Shown: one piece after another, positions 47,418-59,274 of the stretch
Position numbering within the stretch: the stretch's first letter is position 1
Layout: each line of letters starts with the position of its first letter
Assembly: GCA_946811695.1 (NCBI GenBank)
Contig: OX328123.1
Span: 123,550,747 to 123,614,746, forward strand
Source of the DNA: Gonocerus acuteangulatus
Taxonomy: Eukaryota; Arthropoda; Insecta; Hemiptera; Coreidae
Length of the DNA: 64,000 nt
Reading direction: 5' to 3'
Translations under genes and position numbers: made by a program
The notes under the pieces: model-generated
What the model was told of the DNA's origin: nothing
What the model saw: the letters and a program-made list of their open reading frames with translations, nothing else
The model's database searches: none

Positions 47418-47648
47418 ACTATGGCTTTCATGTGCTCCTTTTGGTGCTGTATACATCCCTTACATCTTTATCATGTATGGCTGTATCGAGCTAGCAGTGA
47501 AATGTGCTGAATGAGATATACCAACACGGGATTTAGACTTCGAGTGCTTATATCCCGAAAAGAACTACCACTTGACACGGACTTCATTTTAATATTCTTC
47601 TTACTTTGAAAAATAACTCGCTACACGCTGATTTGAACACAAAGATCA

Positions 47649-47906
47649 TATCGTCGATACAAAAGCAAACTAACGAATATGAAAAAATGCATCATTCATT
47701 GTCCATCTTTAATAATTTCTGCTGGACTAATTTACGGCAAATTCTTCAATTTGACTTCACTCTATTGAAGGGAAAGTATTCCACTATCAAAAGGTCAAAT
47801 CTGCGGAATATTTGACTGTCCAAAAAAAAGTTATGAATAAATACTTTTCCACTCTGAAAAGTGTTGATTTTCATATTCGTTAGTTTGCTTTTGTATCGAC
47901 GATATT
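47649..47906. mobile_element. MITE copy 2, TATCGTCGATACAAA family
   Basis: Well-preserved inverted ends (TATCGTCGATACAAAAGCAA / complement), 258 bp. It shares internal AAAGGTC and TTTGACTGTCC with copies 1 and 3. Confidence 0.85.
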
Positions 47907-48480
47907 ACTGCACTAGTTTAATTAACATTCTGTGAAGTCCAGAGACGTAATTATCACTCGAATGGGGAATTCTGGGTTCTAATCCCAAGTTGGCAAGTTA
48001 ACTATTATAATAAATAAAATGCTATCAATCCTCAATATATGTATGTATCTGATGAAAAACAGGATTTAAGAAACACTTTATGAACACACTAACAAAAAGC
48101 ATCCAACAAGAATCGCATTTTTTAAAGTTAAACAATACATAAATGTCTACTGTATTGGCTATTTAGGAATTGTGACAACCTTGTTCTTCAACTATGTAGT
48201 TGCAGACAAAACAAGTTGAACTGCGTATAAATTGTGTTTGTCGAGACTCTGAAATAGAATAAGTTATTGTCGTTAGTCTGGATGTCTTAAGAATAGACGT
48301 GAATTTCTTGTAAAACATGACTTCCCTCTTACATCTGTACATGAACAACATGATAATTATATTCTCAAGAATGCTTTTTCTTCGTCAATGGCCGAAACAC
48401 TTGTTTTATCAGGTTACAAAAGGCGGAAACGTTTTGTTTGACTTTTCCTCGTGGCGGTGTCAATGTTTCCACAAAGTAAT
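47907..48480. other. Unannotated DNA
   Basis: Nothing recognised. Confidence 0.45.
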
Positions 48481-48551
48481 TTTTTTTTTTTTTTATTTTT
48501 TTTATTTTTTTTTTTTAACGGCGCATCTACATCTTGGCCATTAGCGCCCCA
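48481..48551 (-). mobile_element. SINE A tail fragment
   Basis: Complement GGGGCGCTAATGGCCAAGAT, GTAGATGCGCCGTTAAA and poly(A): only the 3' end of the family. Confidence 0.7.
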
Positions 48552-48576
48552 CAAAGTAATTAAAATGATTAATACA

Positions 48577-48577
<1 letters not shown>

Positions 48578-48622
<45 letters not shown>
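48578..48622. repeat. (TA)n microsatellite
   Basis: Perfect TA run about 25 bp from MITE copy 3. Confidence 0.95.
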
Positions 48623-48625
<3 letters not shown>

Positions 48626-48647
48626 TTAATTTTAAAGTCCACTTATA

Positions 48648-48885
48648 TATCGTCGCCACAAATGCAAAGTATTGAATTTGAAAAAACCCATTTTTTATTG
48701 ACTGCTGTTGGACTGATGAACGGCAAACTCTCGAATTGTAAGTCCACTCAGTGAAAGGGAAAGTAACCACTGTTGAATCTGTCGTCTACTTGACTGTCCA
48801 AAGGCAAAGTAATGAATACAAGTTTTTTTCACTCTGGAAAGTGGTGTTTTTCACATTCGATACTTTGTCTTTATATCGAAGGGTA
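48648..48885. mobile_element. MITE copy 3, TATCGTCGATACAAA family, diverged
   Basis: Ends TATCGTCGCCACAAATGCAA and TTTGTCTTTATATCGA are eroded, but the interior matches copy 1 closely (CAGTGAAAGG, TTGACTGTCCAAAGGCAAAG). Confidence 0.75.
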
Positions 48886-48900
48886 TAAATCAAATTTTTG

Positions 48901-49046
48901 GAACGGGTTATCGCCCTTCTTTAGCCATGATTGGGGTAATGCCCTTTGTTTTTTCGAATGAAATGCCATTATCCCTAGTGGGAATCGAACCCACGATCTT
49001 AGACACGGAGTGCTCGTACCTTACCACTCACGGCTACCGGGCCTCC
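48901..49046 (-). mobile_element. SINE family B
   Basis: Complement GGAGGCCCGGTAGCCGTGAG, box B GGGTTCGATTCCC, then a diverged core (GGGCGATAACCCG). Confidence 0.8.
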
Positions 49047-51720
49047 AAAAAAATACAATTACAATACTTGATTTAATATATTTCTTCACATAATTATATA
49101 GAATATTGTGGTAGCTGAATTTTTATTTTAGTATATTTTGTTTTTGTTTCAGGTGAGACTTGAAAGGCAGACATACGCCAGACATGCTTAGCCCAGTTGC
49201 GTAATGTATATTTATTTTTGTTGCATAAAATGGCTCAATTCCGGTAAAAAGTAAAACAAATTATTTATTCAGAACTTTCTTTCAGTTGATACTTACTCTT
49301 AAGAAAGAAAATTTTCCTCCCTTTATGAAAGTAATCTTCATAAAATGAATAAGAAAAACGTTTTCTTAAGTTTGTGAACTGTAATTTAAATATTGACGTT
49401 TAAATTAATAATAATTATTATCAAATTTGCATTAGAAACAGATAATTATAATTGTATGTTTATAATACAAATTTACAAGGAAAACAAAAATCATCGAAAT
49501 CTAGAAATAAAACACCCACATGTCCTACATAAAACATGTGTATAAATTCGGATTTGAGAGGAGTGTGTCAGATAATCCGACCCCAGTAAAGTGTGGCCAT
49601 ATATTCCAATCAGACAATATAACAGCTTTCCCTTCCATCTGTGAAATAATTTATTGCTCACGAGTTGAAAATTAAAGGTGGTCGTATCGAAAATAAGGAT
49701 TGGGAGATGCAAAAACAATGGCTCCGAGGCATGTATGACTTTATCTCTTAAGCGCTAATCCCTCACGCCAAGTCATAAATTTTCTTCTGGTGATTGAAGT
49801 TTGTTTGTTGAAGATTTATGCGGCCTCTAAATGAAGAAGGGAAAACAATTGTTAATCATTTGTAAACGAATCAAGTGTTTTAGCGTGACCGGGAGGTGGG
49901 GGGGGGGGGGGTACGGCTTATGTAATCGTTTCTTGACAAGGCTAGGGATATAGGCGACTGAGGGAGCATGCAATGTGGGGATCGTAAAGGGAGCAAAGTA
50001 GATGAGCAAAAGGCATGCCAAAAATCGTTGCTATGGAAACCGGGCTTTGATGGTTACTGTGCACTCTGCTTTGCCAGCTGGTCCACTCTGTTTAGTTAAG
50101 CTCTTTGCTCTCTCTACGCTCAACTATTGAAGTACCCTTATATGGCTGTTCAAGAATTCCAAAATATTTGACTTGACGACTATTATTCACTCAGGTTACC
50201 TTTAGGCGAAAAGCAACGGTAAAAAAAAAAAGCAGAGAATAGACTTTTAAATAATACTATTATTAGAGAAAAAAGTGTACAATATTTACTTGACAAAATT
50301 TATGTTATTAGATGGCCATTTTTAACCATTGTGAGTAGGTGACTTTATTTTGTTTGGGGGGAGGGAGGGATATTAATATTAAACATATAACAAATTAATT
50401 ATAATCAATTTTTTATGTTCTTAATTTCTGTTATGTGTTCGCCTGATTAATAATTCTTAATCAACTGACGCACAAACACCATCTTTTACGAGTATTTATT
50501 CAGCCAATATCTGTTTTGAGGTGCCCTACCGGCTTGCCAATTCTCTTCCAGAGGAGGCTGTAGTTTTTAATGACAGTTCGAGAAAAATCACATCTTACTA
50601 GATTGGACCTTTTCTTGGGAGTTATATTATACACATAATTTTAATGCTACTTATTTTTGTGATATGATTTTCAAGCTGTAATATCTTCTTTTTTGTACAC
50701 AAATATTGAAGTATTTTTCTTATGTAAAATTAACTGATCCTAAATAGCAATCAAATCATTTATTATTTTAAAATAGAATTATTACCCACGAGAAATACAG
50801 AAAAAAAAACAAACAGAAATATTAAATTGTACATTTTATTAAAACTTGCAGGTTTTTCCTAACTATCAGTACCGAACGGCTTTCCGCGGTTAAACAGTGC
50901 TTCTGAATGATCCAGCCACAGGATTATTTTTGGAAAAATGTAACACCGTTTTGTTGAATATTAAAAATCCAGTAAGTTAGGCACCAAAACAAAGATTTCA
51001 TCAAAATTCCAATTATTGACAGTGTGTCAATAATTGGATTAAGGTGGTAATGAGCGTTTAAAAAGGTTGCATTATATCTAAGAAACACTATGACCTGTTT
51101 GAGAAGCTGTTCCCCTAAAAAAACAAGAAATGGGAATTGATAAATAAGAAAAATAAGCAGTCACATTCTAAGCGGAAACACTAGCAAATCAGCGCATTCT
51201 CTGAAGTTCACTAAAGCCAGACGGAAAATCTCGACCACAAGTGTAGTCCTTTCTATAGCTGAGTTGTTTTTGGCACGAAACAAATAGATAAGATTTCGTA
51301 CCAATTGGTGCTAAGTTTAAATTTATAGGTGGCGCCAAACGCTTATTTTTTTTAATTGGAAGTGCGATTGTCAATAATTGGGGGCAAGTCAATAATGGTG
51401 GCAGTTACCCTACGTTTAAGTTTATGTATAATCTGTTTTTATGTTTGCTGGTTTTCTGATAGCAGTTTCTGATGAACAAAAATATCTGCTTACGAGCGGA
51501 TCTGCAGTTTTACATTTAATGATGCTTGAATGCATTATTCGTAATATTGGGTGTTTCTGTGCTTACTTGAACACTAGAAGTTACGGAAACGCTTAAGGTA
51601 ATGTCATTTATTTTTTTTAAATTCCATTTCAAACATTCGAAATTATTTTGAGTTTTGTGTCTAATAAATGGCTTCCTACATAGGAATTTCAAGGATTTAC
51701 TTTAGCTATTACATACCTTG
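49047..51720. other. AT-rich DNA with small motifs
   Basis: A G-run at about 49896-49910 and a CCAATTATTGAC hairpin at 51009-51037. No coding recognised. Confidence 0.45.
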
Positions 51721-52155
51721 AATGTTACTAACTGGATAGTTGGAGCCGGTACACAGCGGAGCATCGAGAAAACCAAGCTGAGGTGTATAGGTGTGGGTGA
51801 GTCGAGAGGTCTTTCACCCCACCAACCCTGACCGACTTTCTATAGCCTAATTCTGTCCAGGCCTTTCGGAGCGACGACCCTTCAACAGCATCCTACGGTC
51901 TGTTCTCTTATCGCTTTACTATCATCGGCCTTATATTTCTTCGCACCTCTCATGAAATAATGGTTATAAGCCTTCTTGAAATAGTACTCCTCGTCATATA
52001 TTGTCACCAAATTGTACAAAAATAATTTGTTTTGTTGTTTTGACGGCTTCACGGAAAAAATATCAGAGTTATAATCGTCTGCATAAGTTAACTCATAGCT
52101 TAAACATATCTTTACTTTATATACATTAGTTTCCTATTTTTTAAAATTGATTTTA
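51721..52155 (-). pseudogene. Unrecognised coding-like sequence
   Basis: The minus strand is open from about 52140 to a TGA at about 51894 with no ATG start, about 80 residues. It includes SYELTYADDYNSD, NKLFLYNLVTIYDEEYYFKK and NHYFMRGAKKYKADDSKAI. It is Tyr- and Lys-rich, with codons of much higher G+C than the flanks. A possible splice acceptor (AAAATAG|GAAAC) precedes it. Beyond the stop, 51721-51890 stays GC-rich with short open frames. It could be an exon or a transposon gene fragment; I do not recognise the family. Confidence 0.35.
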
Positions 52156-52293
52156 AAGCTACACAACCTTTAAAACCATTAACACTAAGGTTAGAATATG
52201 TGATGTTCCTAAATTGTAGGCCTGATTAGTGATCATAAATATTAATATGTAATTAATTTCCTGTTTCTATATCGAAATACCAGATGCAACACT

Positions 52294-52347
52294 AATTGCG
52301 TTATTTCATTTCAATTTTTTATTATTTTGAAATGAAATAACGCAATT
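52294..52347. repeat. 21-bp inverted repeat hairpin
   Basis: AATTGCGTTATTTCATTTCA and its complement around a 12-base T-rich loop, immediately before a SINE B. Confidence 0.85.
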
Positions 52348-52508
52348 GATGGCCGTGAGTGTTAAGGCGTGAACAGTTAACACATTGTGCCAAGGGTCAT
52401 CGGTTCGATTTCTACTGTGAGATGGTGGCTTTAAAATAAACTGCATCAGCGGTATCCTGGCTAGAAAAGGGTGGTAATCTATAGATAACCCGTAATTTAA
52501 ATAAATAT
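52348..52508 (+). mobile_element. SINE family B
   Basis: GATGGCCGTGAGTGTTAAGG, box B GGTTCGATTTC, CCTGGCTAGAAAAGGGTGG, TATAGATAACCCGTAATTTA. Confidence 0.85.
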
Positions 52509-52921
52509 TATTATTTTTTTTGTATTAAAATAATTCTTATTTGTGTCATTGTAATTATTATATGATTCGTATATATTTTTAATTTACTTTTTTATATCTT
52601 TTAAAAAATATATTTAACGAAAGCTCGAAGGGTCTGCAACTTAGCATTAATAGATTTTCCTCATCAAATATTTCCTCGAAATTATTTAACAAAAACTTAT
52701 CTTTGATGGTATGGGAGCTCATTGTTTACTTATGCAATAGATTTAAAAAAATACTAGAATATATTTTGTATTAACTAAAAATTGATATTTATACTAGCGT
52801 GTTTTCCCTCAGTTTATCGGCATAATCGGAATGTAATGAAGAAAAATGTAACTTCTTAAATTCTTTCCCACTCCTCACGGCTTAAAACGGAGAAGAAATT
52901 GAATGAAAACACCTCTTGCTG

Positions 52922-53187
52922 CATGGGCGTATATAGGAAATAATTTCGAAAGGGGCTGGGAAAATATCGGGGGGGGGGGCTGAGACCATTTCCGGCGCAT
53001 GGAATATGAAAAATTTAGAATTTAAAATAGTTTCAGGCAACTAAAACGCGATTTCACCTAAAATAAACTAATTTTTATTAACTAAGCGAGCTTATTTAAT
53101 TTATTTTTAAGGTTTTTATGACACATTTTTACCATCAAATGAAAATTTTGGGAGGGGCTTCAGCCCCCCCCCTTATATACGCCCATG
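52922..53187. mobile_element. MITE with CATGGGCGTATATA ends, 8-bp duplication
   Basis: Inverted ends CATGGGCGTATATAGG / CCTTATATACGCCCATG with long G and C runs just inside. Flanks TCTTGCTG (52914-52921) and TCTAGCTG (53188-53195) are an 8-bp duplication with one change. Non-coding, 266 bp, hAT-like by target size. Confidence 0.8.
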
Positions 53188-53195
53188 TCTAGCTG

Positions 53196-54118
53196 TTTTT
53201 GGTTGCTCAAAAAATACGAATCGGACATTGGTCTAAACTAAGATTTATACATTTTGCCTACGTATAAATAACGATAGGTCCATTTTATTCAAATAATTTT
53301 AGAACTTGATATTTAGGAAATAGGGGACGGATTTGTTTTCATTGAGTTCTAAATCCTATCAGATGTAAGCATTATAAAGAAACGCACTGGATTATTTGTA
53401 GTACCTACCTTGCACTTTATTTTATATTTTTGCGGGGGTTATTTTTGGTGCCTAGTAAATAGAATAGACGGAGATTTGAAGATACTTTCGATATTTCTTT
53501 CATAAATACAACCTCAATAGCTTCATTAATGAACTATATCTAAATAAACAAATGAATACTAGAAGGTGGTTGAGAGTATTTTGGTTTAATTAAATGCAAA
53601 TACTTGGCGGTTTGTCCATCTGAAAAGAAGCAGGAGAACTAATTGGGGTGGAAGCAAATCCCGAGGCTACTTAGCTTCTTAGAAAACAAAATCCCTCACT
53701 CTTGGAGAAAAGAAGAAAAAAAAGAGATGATATAAAAAGCAGACTGCATTGTACTACCCTGTTATGAGGTGGAAGCCATCTTCGTGATTAAAGTTGGCAG
53801 CACAATACACTATAGGGCTGGGATCAACCTCAGGGTTCCTATCTTCGTGTTTTATATAGTCATTTTTAGGGATAAATCCTTTAGGGTAATAGGCCTGTTT
53901 ATGTTAGCTACCTTCAACGAATATTACTTGATCTCAAAAAGATTTTAATATCATCGGTTTTAATCAAATTATTTTATTTTTGTTTTGGTATTATTTCTTT
54001 CTAAGGAATGTCAAGACAAAATAGCACAGGTGTTGTATGAGTTAATTACAAAGCACTTTCAGGGAAGTATGCCCATCTGCAGAGCTTCAAAAATTGTTTA
54101 TGCCTTTTAAAATTGCCT
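53196..54118. other. Unannotated DNA
   Basis: Nothing recognised. Confidence 0.45.
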
Positions 54119-54329
54119 GGAGGCCCAGTGGCCGTGAATGTTAAGGAGTGAGCACTTTACACTCCGTGCCAAGGGTCGTGTGTTCGATTCCCACTAGGGG
54201 CGGTGGCTTTTCTTTTGAAAAAATGAAAGGCATCAGCCATCCTGGCTAAGGGGAGTGAACTATAGATAACCCGTCCTAAGAATCTGAGTTAATTATAATG
54301 GAAGTTAAAATTTAAATAAATAAATAAAA
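54119..54329 (+). mobile_element. SINE family B
   Basis: GGAGGCCCAGTGGCCGTGAA, box B TGTTCGATTCC, ACTATAGATAACCCGTCC, tail TTAAATAAATAAATAAA. Confidence 0.85.
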
Positions 54330-55630
54330 TGGAACTCTTTAGTTCTCTAAATGTTTCTAAAGGAATTTTAGAATCCTGCAGCCAGGTTCGACACTTAACA
54401 CCATTCTTCATTTTACAGTTTTCAACATTACATCTCCATCAAACACTATCTGAATAATATAGCATCATTGAATGACCATTCCTAAATATCTTTTCATTCG
54501 AAATAATGCCTCTTTCCTGAGAAAATGAAACTCTACTTTCTTTATTATTAATTGTTCTAAAAAGTCACTTTAAACTATATAAATATGTATTGTTTTATAT
54601 GTATCTAGGGACTAAGGTAATAATATTAATGATATCATTAAAAGTAATATTCATAGAATCACTGTTTTCTCGTATCAAATCAAGGGGGCCCGTATAGAAC
54701 ACAAGTACCATTTTTACTTTTAAGCCAGCTATTGTTTAGGGCATTTTTTTTTTAAGGGTAGCTAGGAAAGAAAATCATTAAACTGCCTGGGGTCTTTATG
54801 TACTATACCGAATTTCAGCATGTTTACCCCTCCTTTTAGGTAGAAGAGTATCCAAAAGTGAAACTTTTGTCTTTTACGGACGAAATCTGGATTTATTTTA
54901 TTGGCTTTAATTTGGATGAAATTGTGCAGTCTATCGTTGCTTTTGTATAAACAGAAATGATGGATTGCGCAAAGAGGTGAGCAATTTTTTTGGTTTCGTC
55001 TGGGGAAGAGCACTTATAAAAATAAATATTTTATTGACATGGACTTTTCGTATATTTTGTAAAATTGTGGTAAGTGGAAGGCAATGATTCGAAAGCCTAA
55101 TAAATGGTATACACCTATTTGTGTTGGTTTCTTCTCAATGAAGGTGAAATATTAATAGTTTCTATTTCGAGTTTTTCAAGTCAGACCTGGATAAGAATTA
55201 TACGGAAAAACGGAATTGGACGCAATTCCTGCGTTTATTTATTCTATGACATTGATTACATCCCAATGTTCATTAAATGGTACTTGTTCATTAACGAGGG
55301 GCCACTTCATTTAGAATATGTTTCGAACAATAACATACAATTACTTATAGCCACACATGAGAAATAATATAATCACATTATAAGATTATTTCAAGAGGAC
55401 CTAAGTCCTTTATTGCAGATAATATGGCGACGAACACGTTATCCACCTAAGGCTTCCTCTGTCGTCGGTAAATCCCACAATTTCATTATTACAATACTTC
55501 ACAACTTCGTGAAATATGCAGTTCACAGTTAGGCAACGGTCTACAAAGGCAATAAAAATACGCAGCTAATCATAATCGGTGGGGACTCGCTCGAGAAAAG
55601 ACATCGTAATCTTTTAACGTTTATTAAACA
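54330..55630. other. AT-rich DNA, one repeat fragment
   Basis: About 55040-55120 is distantly related to the tandem units at 45.5-46.4 kb. No coding recognised. Confidence 0.4.
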
Positions 55631-55750
55631 CTAGCTGTTGCCAAGTGTGCCATGCTACACCTACTTTCTGCCTATGACTCTCCCCGTATCAAGATCTACC
55701 TGTATACCCAGTTAAGTCAAAATCGGTCAAACGGTGTGAATTTGTTTATA
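55631..55750 (-). mobile_element. Helitron-like 3' end fragment
   Basis: The minus strand ends GGTGTAGCATGGCACACTTG, GCAACAG, CTAG|T, with a GTGT/CACA hairpin, preceded by ACCGTTTGACCGATTTTGAC. The 5' part is missing. Confidence 0.6.
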
Positions 55751-56044
55751 TCTGTCTAGTAATTCGTGAAACAGCCAATACAGGCGAGTAGATAGCTCAT
55801 ATCAATGAAAGGCCAGCGCTCCTTAGTTAGACAGTGACTGTTGATATAAAATTGAAATAAACGGCATTACATGATTATATAATGATGTAAAGTCATCAAT
55901 GAGTTCGAGTTATTCTAATTATCAAGAACATCAACAAATAAATTTGAGACATTATTCAAAATGTCTGTCGATTCAAAATGGCCGTCAGAATCTGAATGGT
56001 TGAGTGAACAAAACTTTTGACCTTTTGACCAAATTTTGAAATTT

Positions 56045-56153
56045 GACTATTTTGGCCTAGCCTTGGAGACCTACCTGTGTGTCATGTTTGGTAAAAATCA
56101 GTCAAACGGTGTAGATTTGTATAAGCAACAAACAGTTAAACGGACAAACAGAC

Positions 56154-56211
<58 letters not shown>
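56045..56211 (-). mobile_element. Helitron-like 5' end fragment with (TA)n
   Basis: The complement shows ACCGTTTGACTGATTTTTAC and TGTCTGTTTGTCCGTTTAAC, beginning in a TA run (56155-56211), as at 41216. Confidence 0.6.
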
Positions 56212-56212
<1 letters not shown>

Positions 56213-56493
56213 AGTACAAAGTAGATTATCTGATAGAAAACAGAATTAACGCGTGTATCATGTTTAGACTAGAAAACATAGTGGCCCCCCGTTAATGAAC
56301 AAGTAGGTACCGATAAAATTAGTTAGACCAATATTAATGAAATGAATGATCGCCTCAACAAACGTATCAAAAGCCAACGTTTCCACGTATGAAAAGCCGC
56401 ATGGGAAGCCACAACATCCTGTTTCAGCATTTTCCTCAATGATTAGGAAGCTAAGTACATATATTTCAAAAGTTATTATACCTTTGATCTAAG

Positions 56494-56890
56494 CGAAGCT
56501 CATCGCTGTTAAAGCTTGCTCTCTCTCTGTTAAGTCCAACTGTATGCAAGAAGAGCTCCTTTGAAGTTAAAATGAACAACTTATACTGCACATAAGTCCT
56601 TATAAATTGAACCACAAACGGACTGAAAGACTAGAGTGTTTTCTTTTCTTTGTATATAAAGGGATAAAAAGAGGAAAAGGTACCAGTGAGACCAAAATGG
56701 ACTAGTTAAAAGTTGGCTTCGACCTAAAAAAAGATTTAATTTTGACTTTAAGCTTTTTGGAGAATCGTAGCTTGTGGCGAAGCTGTGTAAGGCATTAAGT
56801 ATTCCTACCCTTCGGCTAAGACAGGACAATCGAAATTTTGCAATAAACATTTTTGTACGGACTTTATTGATCATGTTCCACTTCGATTTC
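56494..56890 (+). repeat. Dispersed repeat E, copy 1
   Basis: About 400 bp (CTAGAGTGTTTTCTTT, AAAAAGAGGAAAAGGT blocks) repeated in the same orientation at 57930-58330, 1.44 kb away. Unknown class. Confidence 0.65.
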
Positions 56891-57657
56891 AACCGTTTAA
56901 GAGATATCGGGTATTTTTCATTTAATGGTCACATCTTTAATTTAATATAAAAATAAATCTAAGTTCCTCCCCCCCCCCCATTATCTTTCTTATGGAGATT
57001 CATTGCGGCTCTTTTGAATTTGGCCTTTTTCCTTAAAAAATTCTAGTGTTTTTTTCTGAGTCTTTCAAATCATCATAAAATGTCATTATACTGCCATAAT
57101 GTAAAATATCCTGCCTGGCAACAATATCACCAACTAGTAATACCAATGTAATCATATGTTAATATAGTATGTACTATGATATTTAAAATGTGTTAATTTT
57201 TATATATGTTAAATTAAAAATGTGGGCATTAAACGAAAAAGACCCGAGATATCTAAGAAAATATGCGAAATTTCCAAAATCGGTCATTTCTCTTTCTAAA
57301 ATATTTTTTATGTCATTCTTCTTCTACTAATAAAATCTCATATTTTTCTCAGTACGGAAGCACAAACGTTTTGAGTCTATTTATAAATAACACACATTTC
57401 AAGACACTAGTATTTCTGTAGTGACGCAAGTAAAAAAAAAAAACTCAATCAAAAATGTGTCACTCTTGCCTATTTAGAGGGAATAGAATTAAGACAGGAA
57501 GAGTGAAACAAATGCCCTCTGGTGTACAAGCTCTGAAGCTAGGTACCTACAGTTTTGATGGTTGATGAAGATATATTTACTATGCCTTTCATAGTCATAA
57601 CTGAAAAACACAGATTTTTGAGTTGTCTCACTTTAGAAATACTAGTGCGATATATAG

Positions 57658-57793
57658 GATGGGGACAAGTTATCAACTTATTCTACCCAGTATAGGACTA
57701 ATGCCCGTCTATTTCTTCGAAATAAAAGCCAAATCCCCAACAGAGAATCTAACCCATGACCATAAACAAAAGTTCTCGCGGCCACTGAGCCTG
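57658..57793 (-). mobile_element. SINE family B, strongly diverged
   Basis: The complement keeps CAGGCTCAGTGGCCGCGAGA and the body spacing, but box B and the core are worn. Confidence 0.5.
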
Positions 57794-57929
57794 AAGGAAA
57801 ACTTTTAAAGATATCGTCCTCGTTCTATTTGTGCGTCAGAAGTTTGTAACAGAAGTAATTAATGTTTGATGTTAGCAAAGCATACCATCGTTAATGCATA
57901 CTCTCTCTGAATAGTACCCCCCTCCCCCC

Positions 57930-58330
57930 ATTCAGTGTAGTACCCTCATATGCAAGGAGAACTTCTTTGAAATAAAATGAACTTATACTACATGTAAGTC
58001 TTTACAAATAGAGCCACAAATGGAATCGTTCAGGCGAGGTTGTCAAAAGGCTAGAGTGTTTTCTTTCCGCTGCAAAAAAAAGAAAAAGAGGAAGAGGTTC
58101 CAGCGAGGAAGAAATGGATTAGTAAAAAGTTAGCAGTAGTCTAAAGAAAGAAGTAACTTTGAGATCTTTGGGGGATATTAGCCAGCTAGGAAGCCATATA
58201 AGAAATTAGACACCCAACCCATCCGCCATTCCCCTACGCTACCAGACTTCCGGATGTTTATTCTCAAGAGTAATGACTTTTACGGTTGACCGGTTAAAAG
58301 AGGTCGAGATATTCCACCCTCGAAAAGACG
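57930..58330 (+). repeat. Dispersed repeat E, copy 2
   Basis: Diverged direct copy of 56494-56890. Confidence 0.65.
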
Positions 58331-58763
58331 GCTTCTTTCTTCGGATGATGAGAACATTTCTTCGTTTCTATCTTCTCATTTCCCTCTTTCGCCCCCAATA
58401 TTTGAGAAAGCTGGTTGGAGGGTGACTCTCTCTAGGGACTTTAGTATGTCTCAGGGGATTTTGTTTTTCTTTATACTCCTGTTTAGGTTCATTCTTTCCG
58501 ATGCTATTTAGCATTGAACGTAGAAGCCATGAGGCTTTCATTAAAGCCAGTTTAGTCCACAAATCAGGGGTCAAATCAGTTATTCACGTTTAGCAATATA
58601 GTATTTAAAATTACAGTAAAAAATATTTGTTAAGTTTGTCTCCTAAACTTCAAACTAATTTTTTACAGTACAAATCTATTTAATACATTAAAAAAATAAC
58701 GATTTGAGTATAGTATAAAGCTGCACAGCTGCGCTGTCTATGAAACGTTAAAGAAGATAAAAC

Positions 58764-58945
58764 CATTACAAATATTATAGTCTTCTGGTATTGACCGTGT
58801 CACAAACTTCTTTGTCGATATTTCGCTAGTCATACTGCCAGCTTCCTCAGGGCTTAGTCTGAGGAAGCTGGCAGTATGACTAGCAAAACATCGGCAAAGA
58901 AGTTTGTGACACAGTCAATACCAGAAGACTATAATATTTGTAATG
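58764..58945. repeat. Snap-back hairpin with 87-bp arms, possible Penelope-like remnant
   Basis: Arms 58764-58850 and 58859-58945 are nearly perfect complements around the 8-base loop GGCTTAGT. Read outward, each arm has CTGAGGAAGCTGGCAGTATG. On the minus strand arm 1 continues to AGCGAAA, matching the CUGANGA...GAAA spacing of hammerhead ribozymes that Penelope-like elements carry. Pairing of stems I and III is not demonstrated. Confidence 0.6.
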
Positions 58946-59176
58946 ACTCGACCGTGGAAGCCTACAAGTTAAGATGAAACCATGTTCCTTTTCCGGTACT
59001 GGAGGAATCCGGAAGGAGATGTTCCTGACGACAGGGGACTGGTAAGAGGTGGCGGGGTACGCACGAGACTCTACTAAATAAAGAAAAAAACCACCGGCAA
59101 ATTTAACAACTGACTTAACAAACAAAAAGTAAACCATACAGAGGGAACACATTTTGCTAGGAGAAACGCTAGCAAT

Positions 59177-59272
59177 TCGCATTAATACGTATTACAAACA
59201 AGTTTGTAATACGCATAAGTATGTTTGTAGTACGCATTAATACGTATTACAAACATTAATACGTATTACAAC
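59177..59272. repeat. Short repeats of ATTAATACGTATTACAAAC
   Basis: Three to five direct and inverted copies of a 19-21-bp motif that is itself partly palindromic (TAATACGTATTA). Confidence 0.8.
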
Positions 59273-59274
59273 AA

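Noticed and set aside
55104..55367. An 87-codon plus-strand protein
   Set aside because: AT-rich composition, no recognisable motif, overlap with a dispersed repeat.
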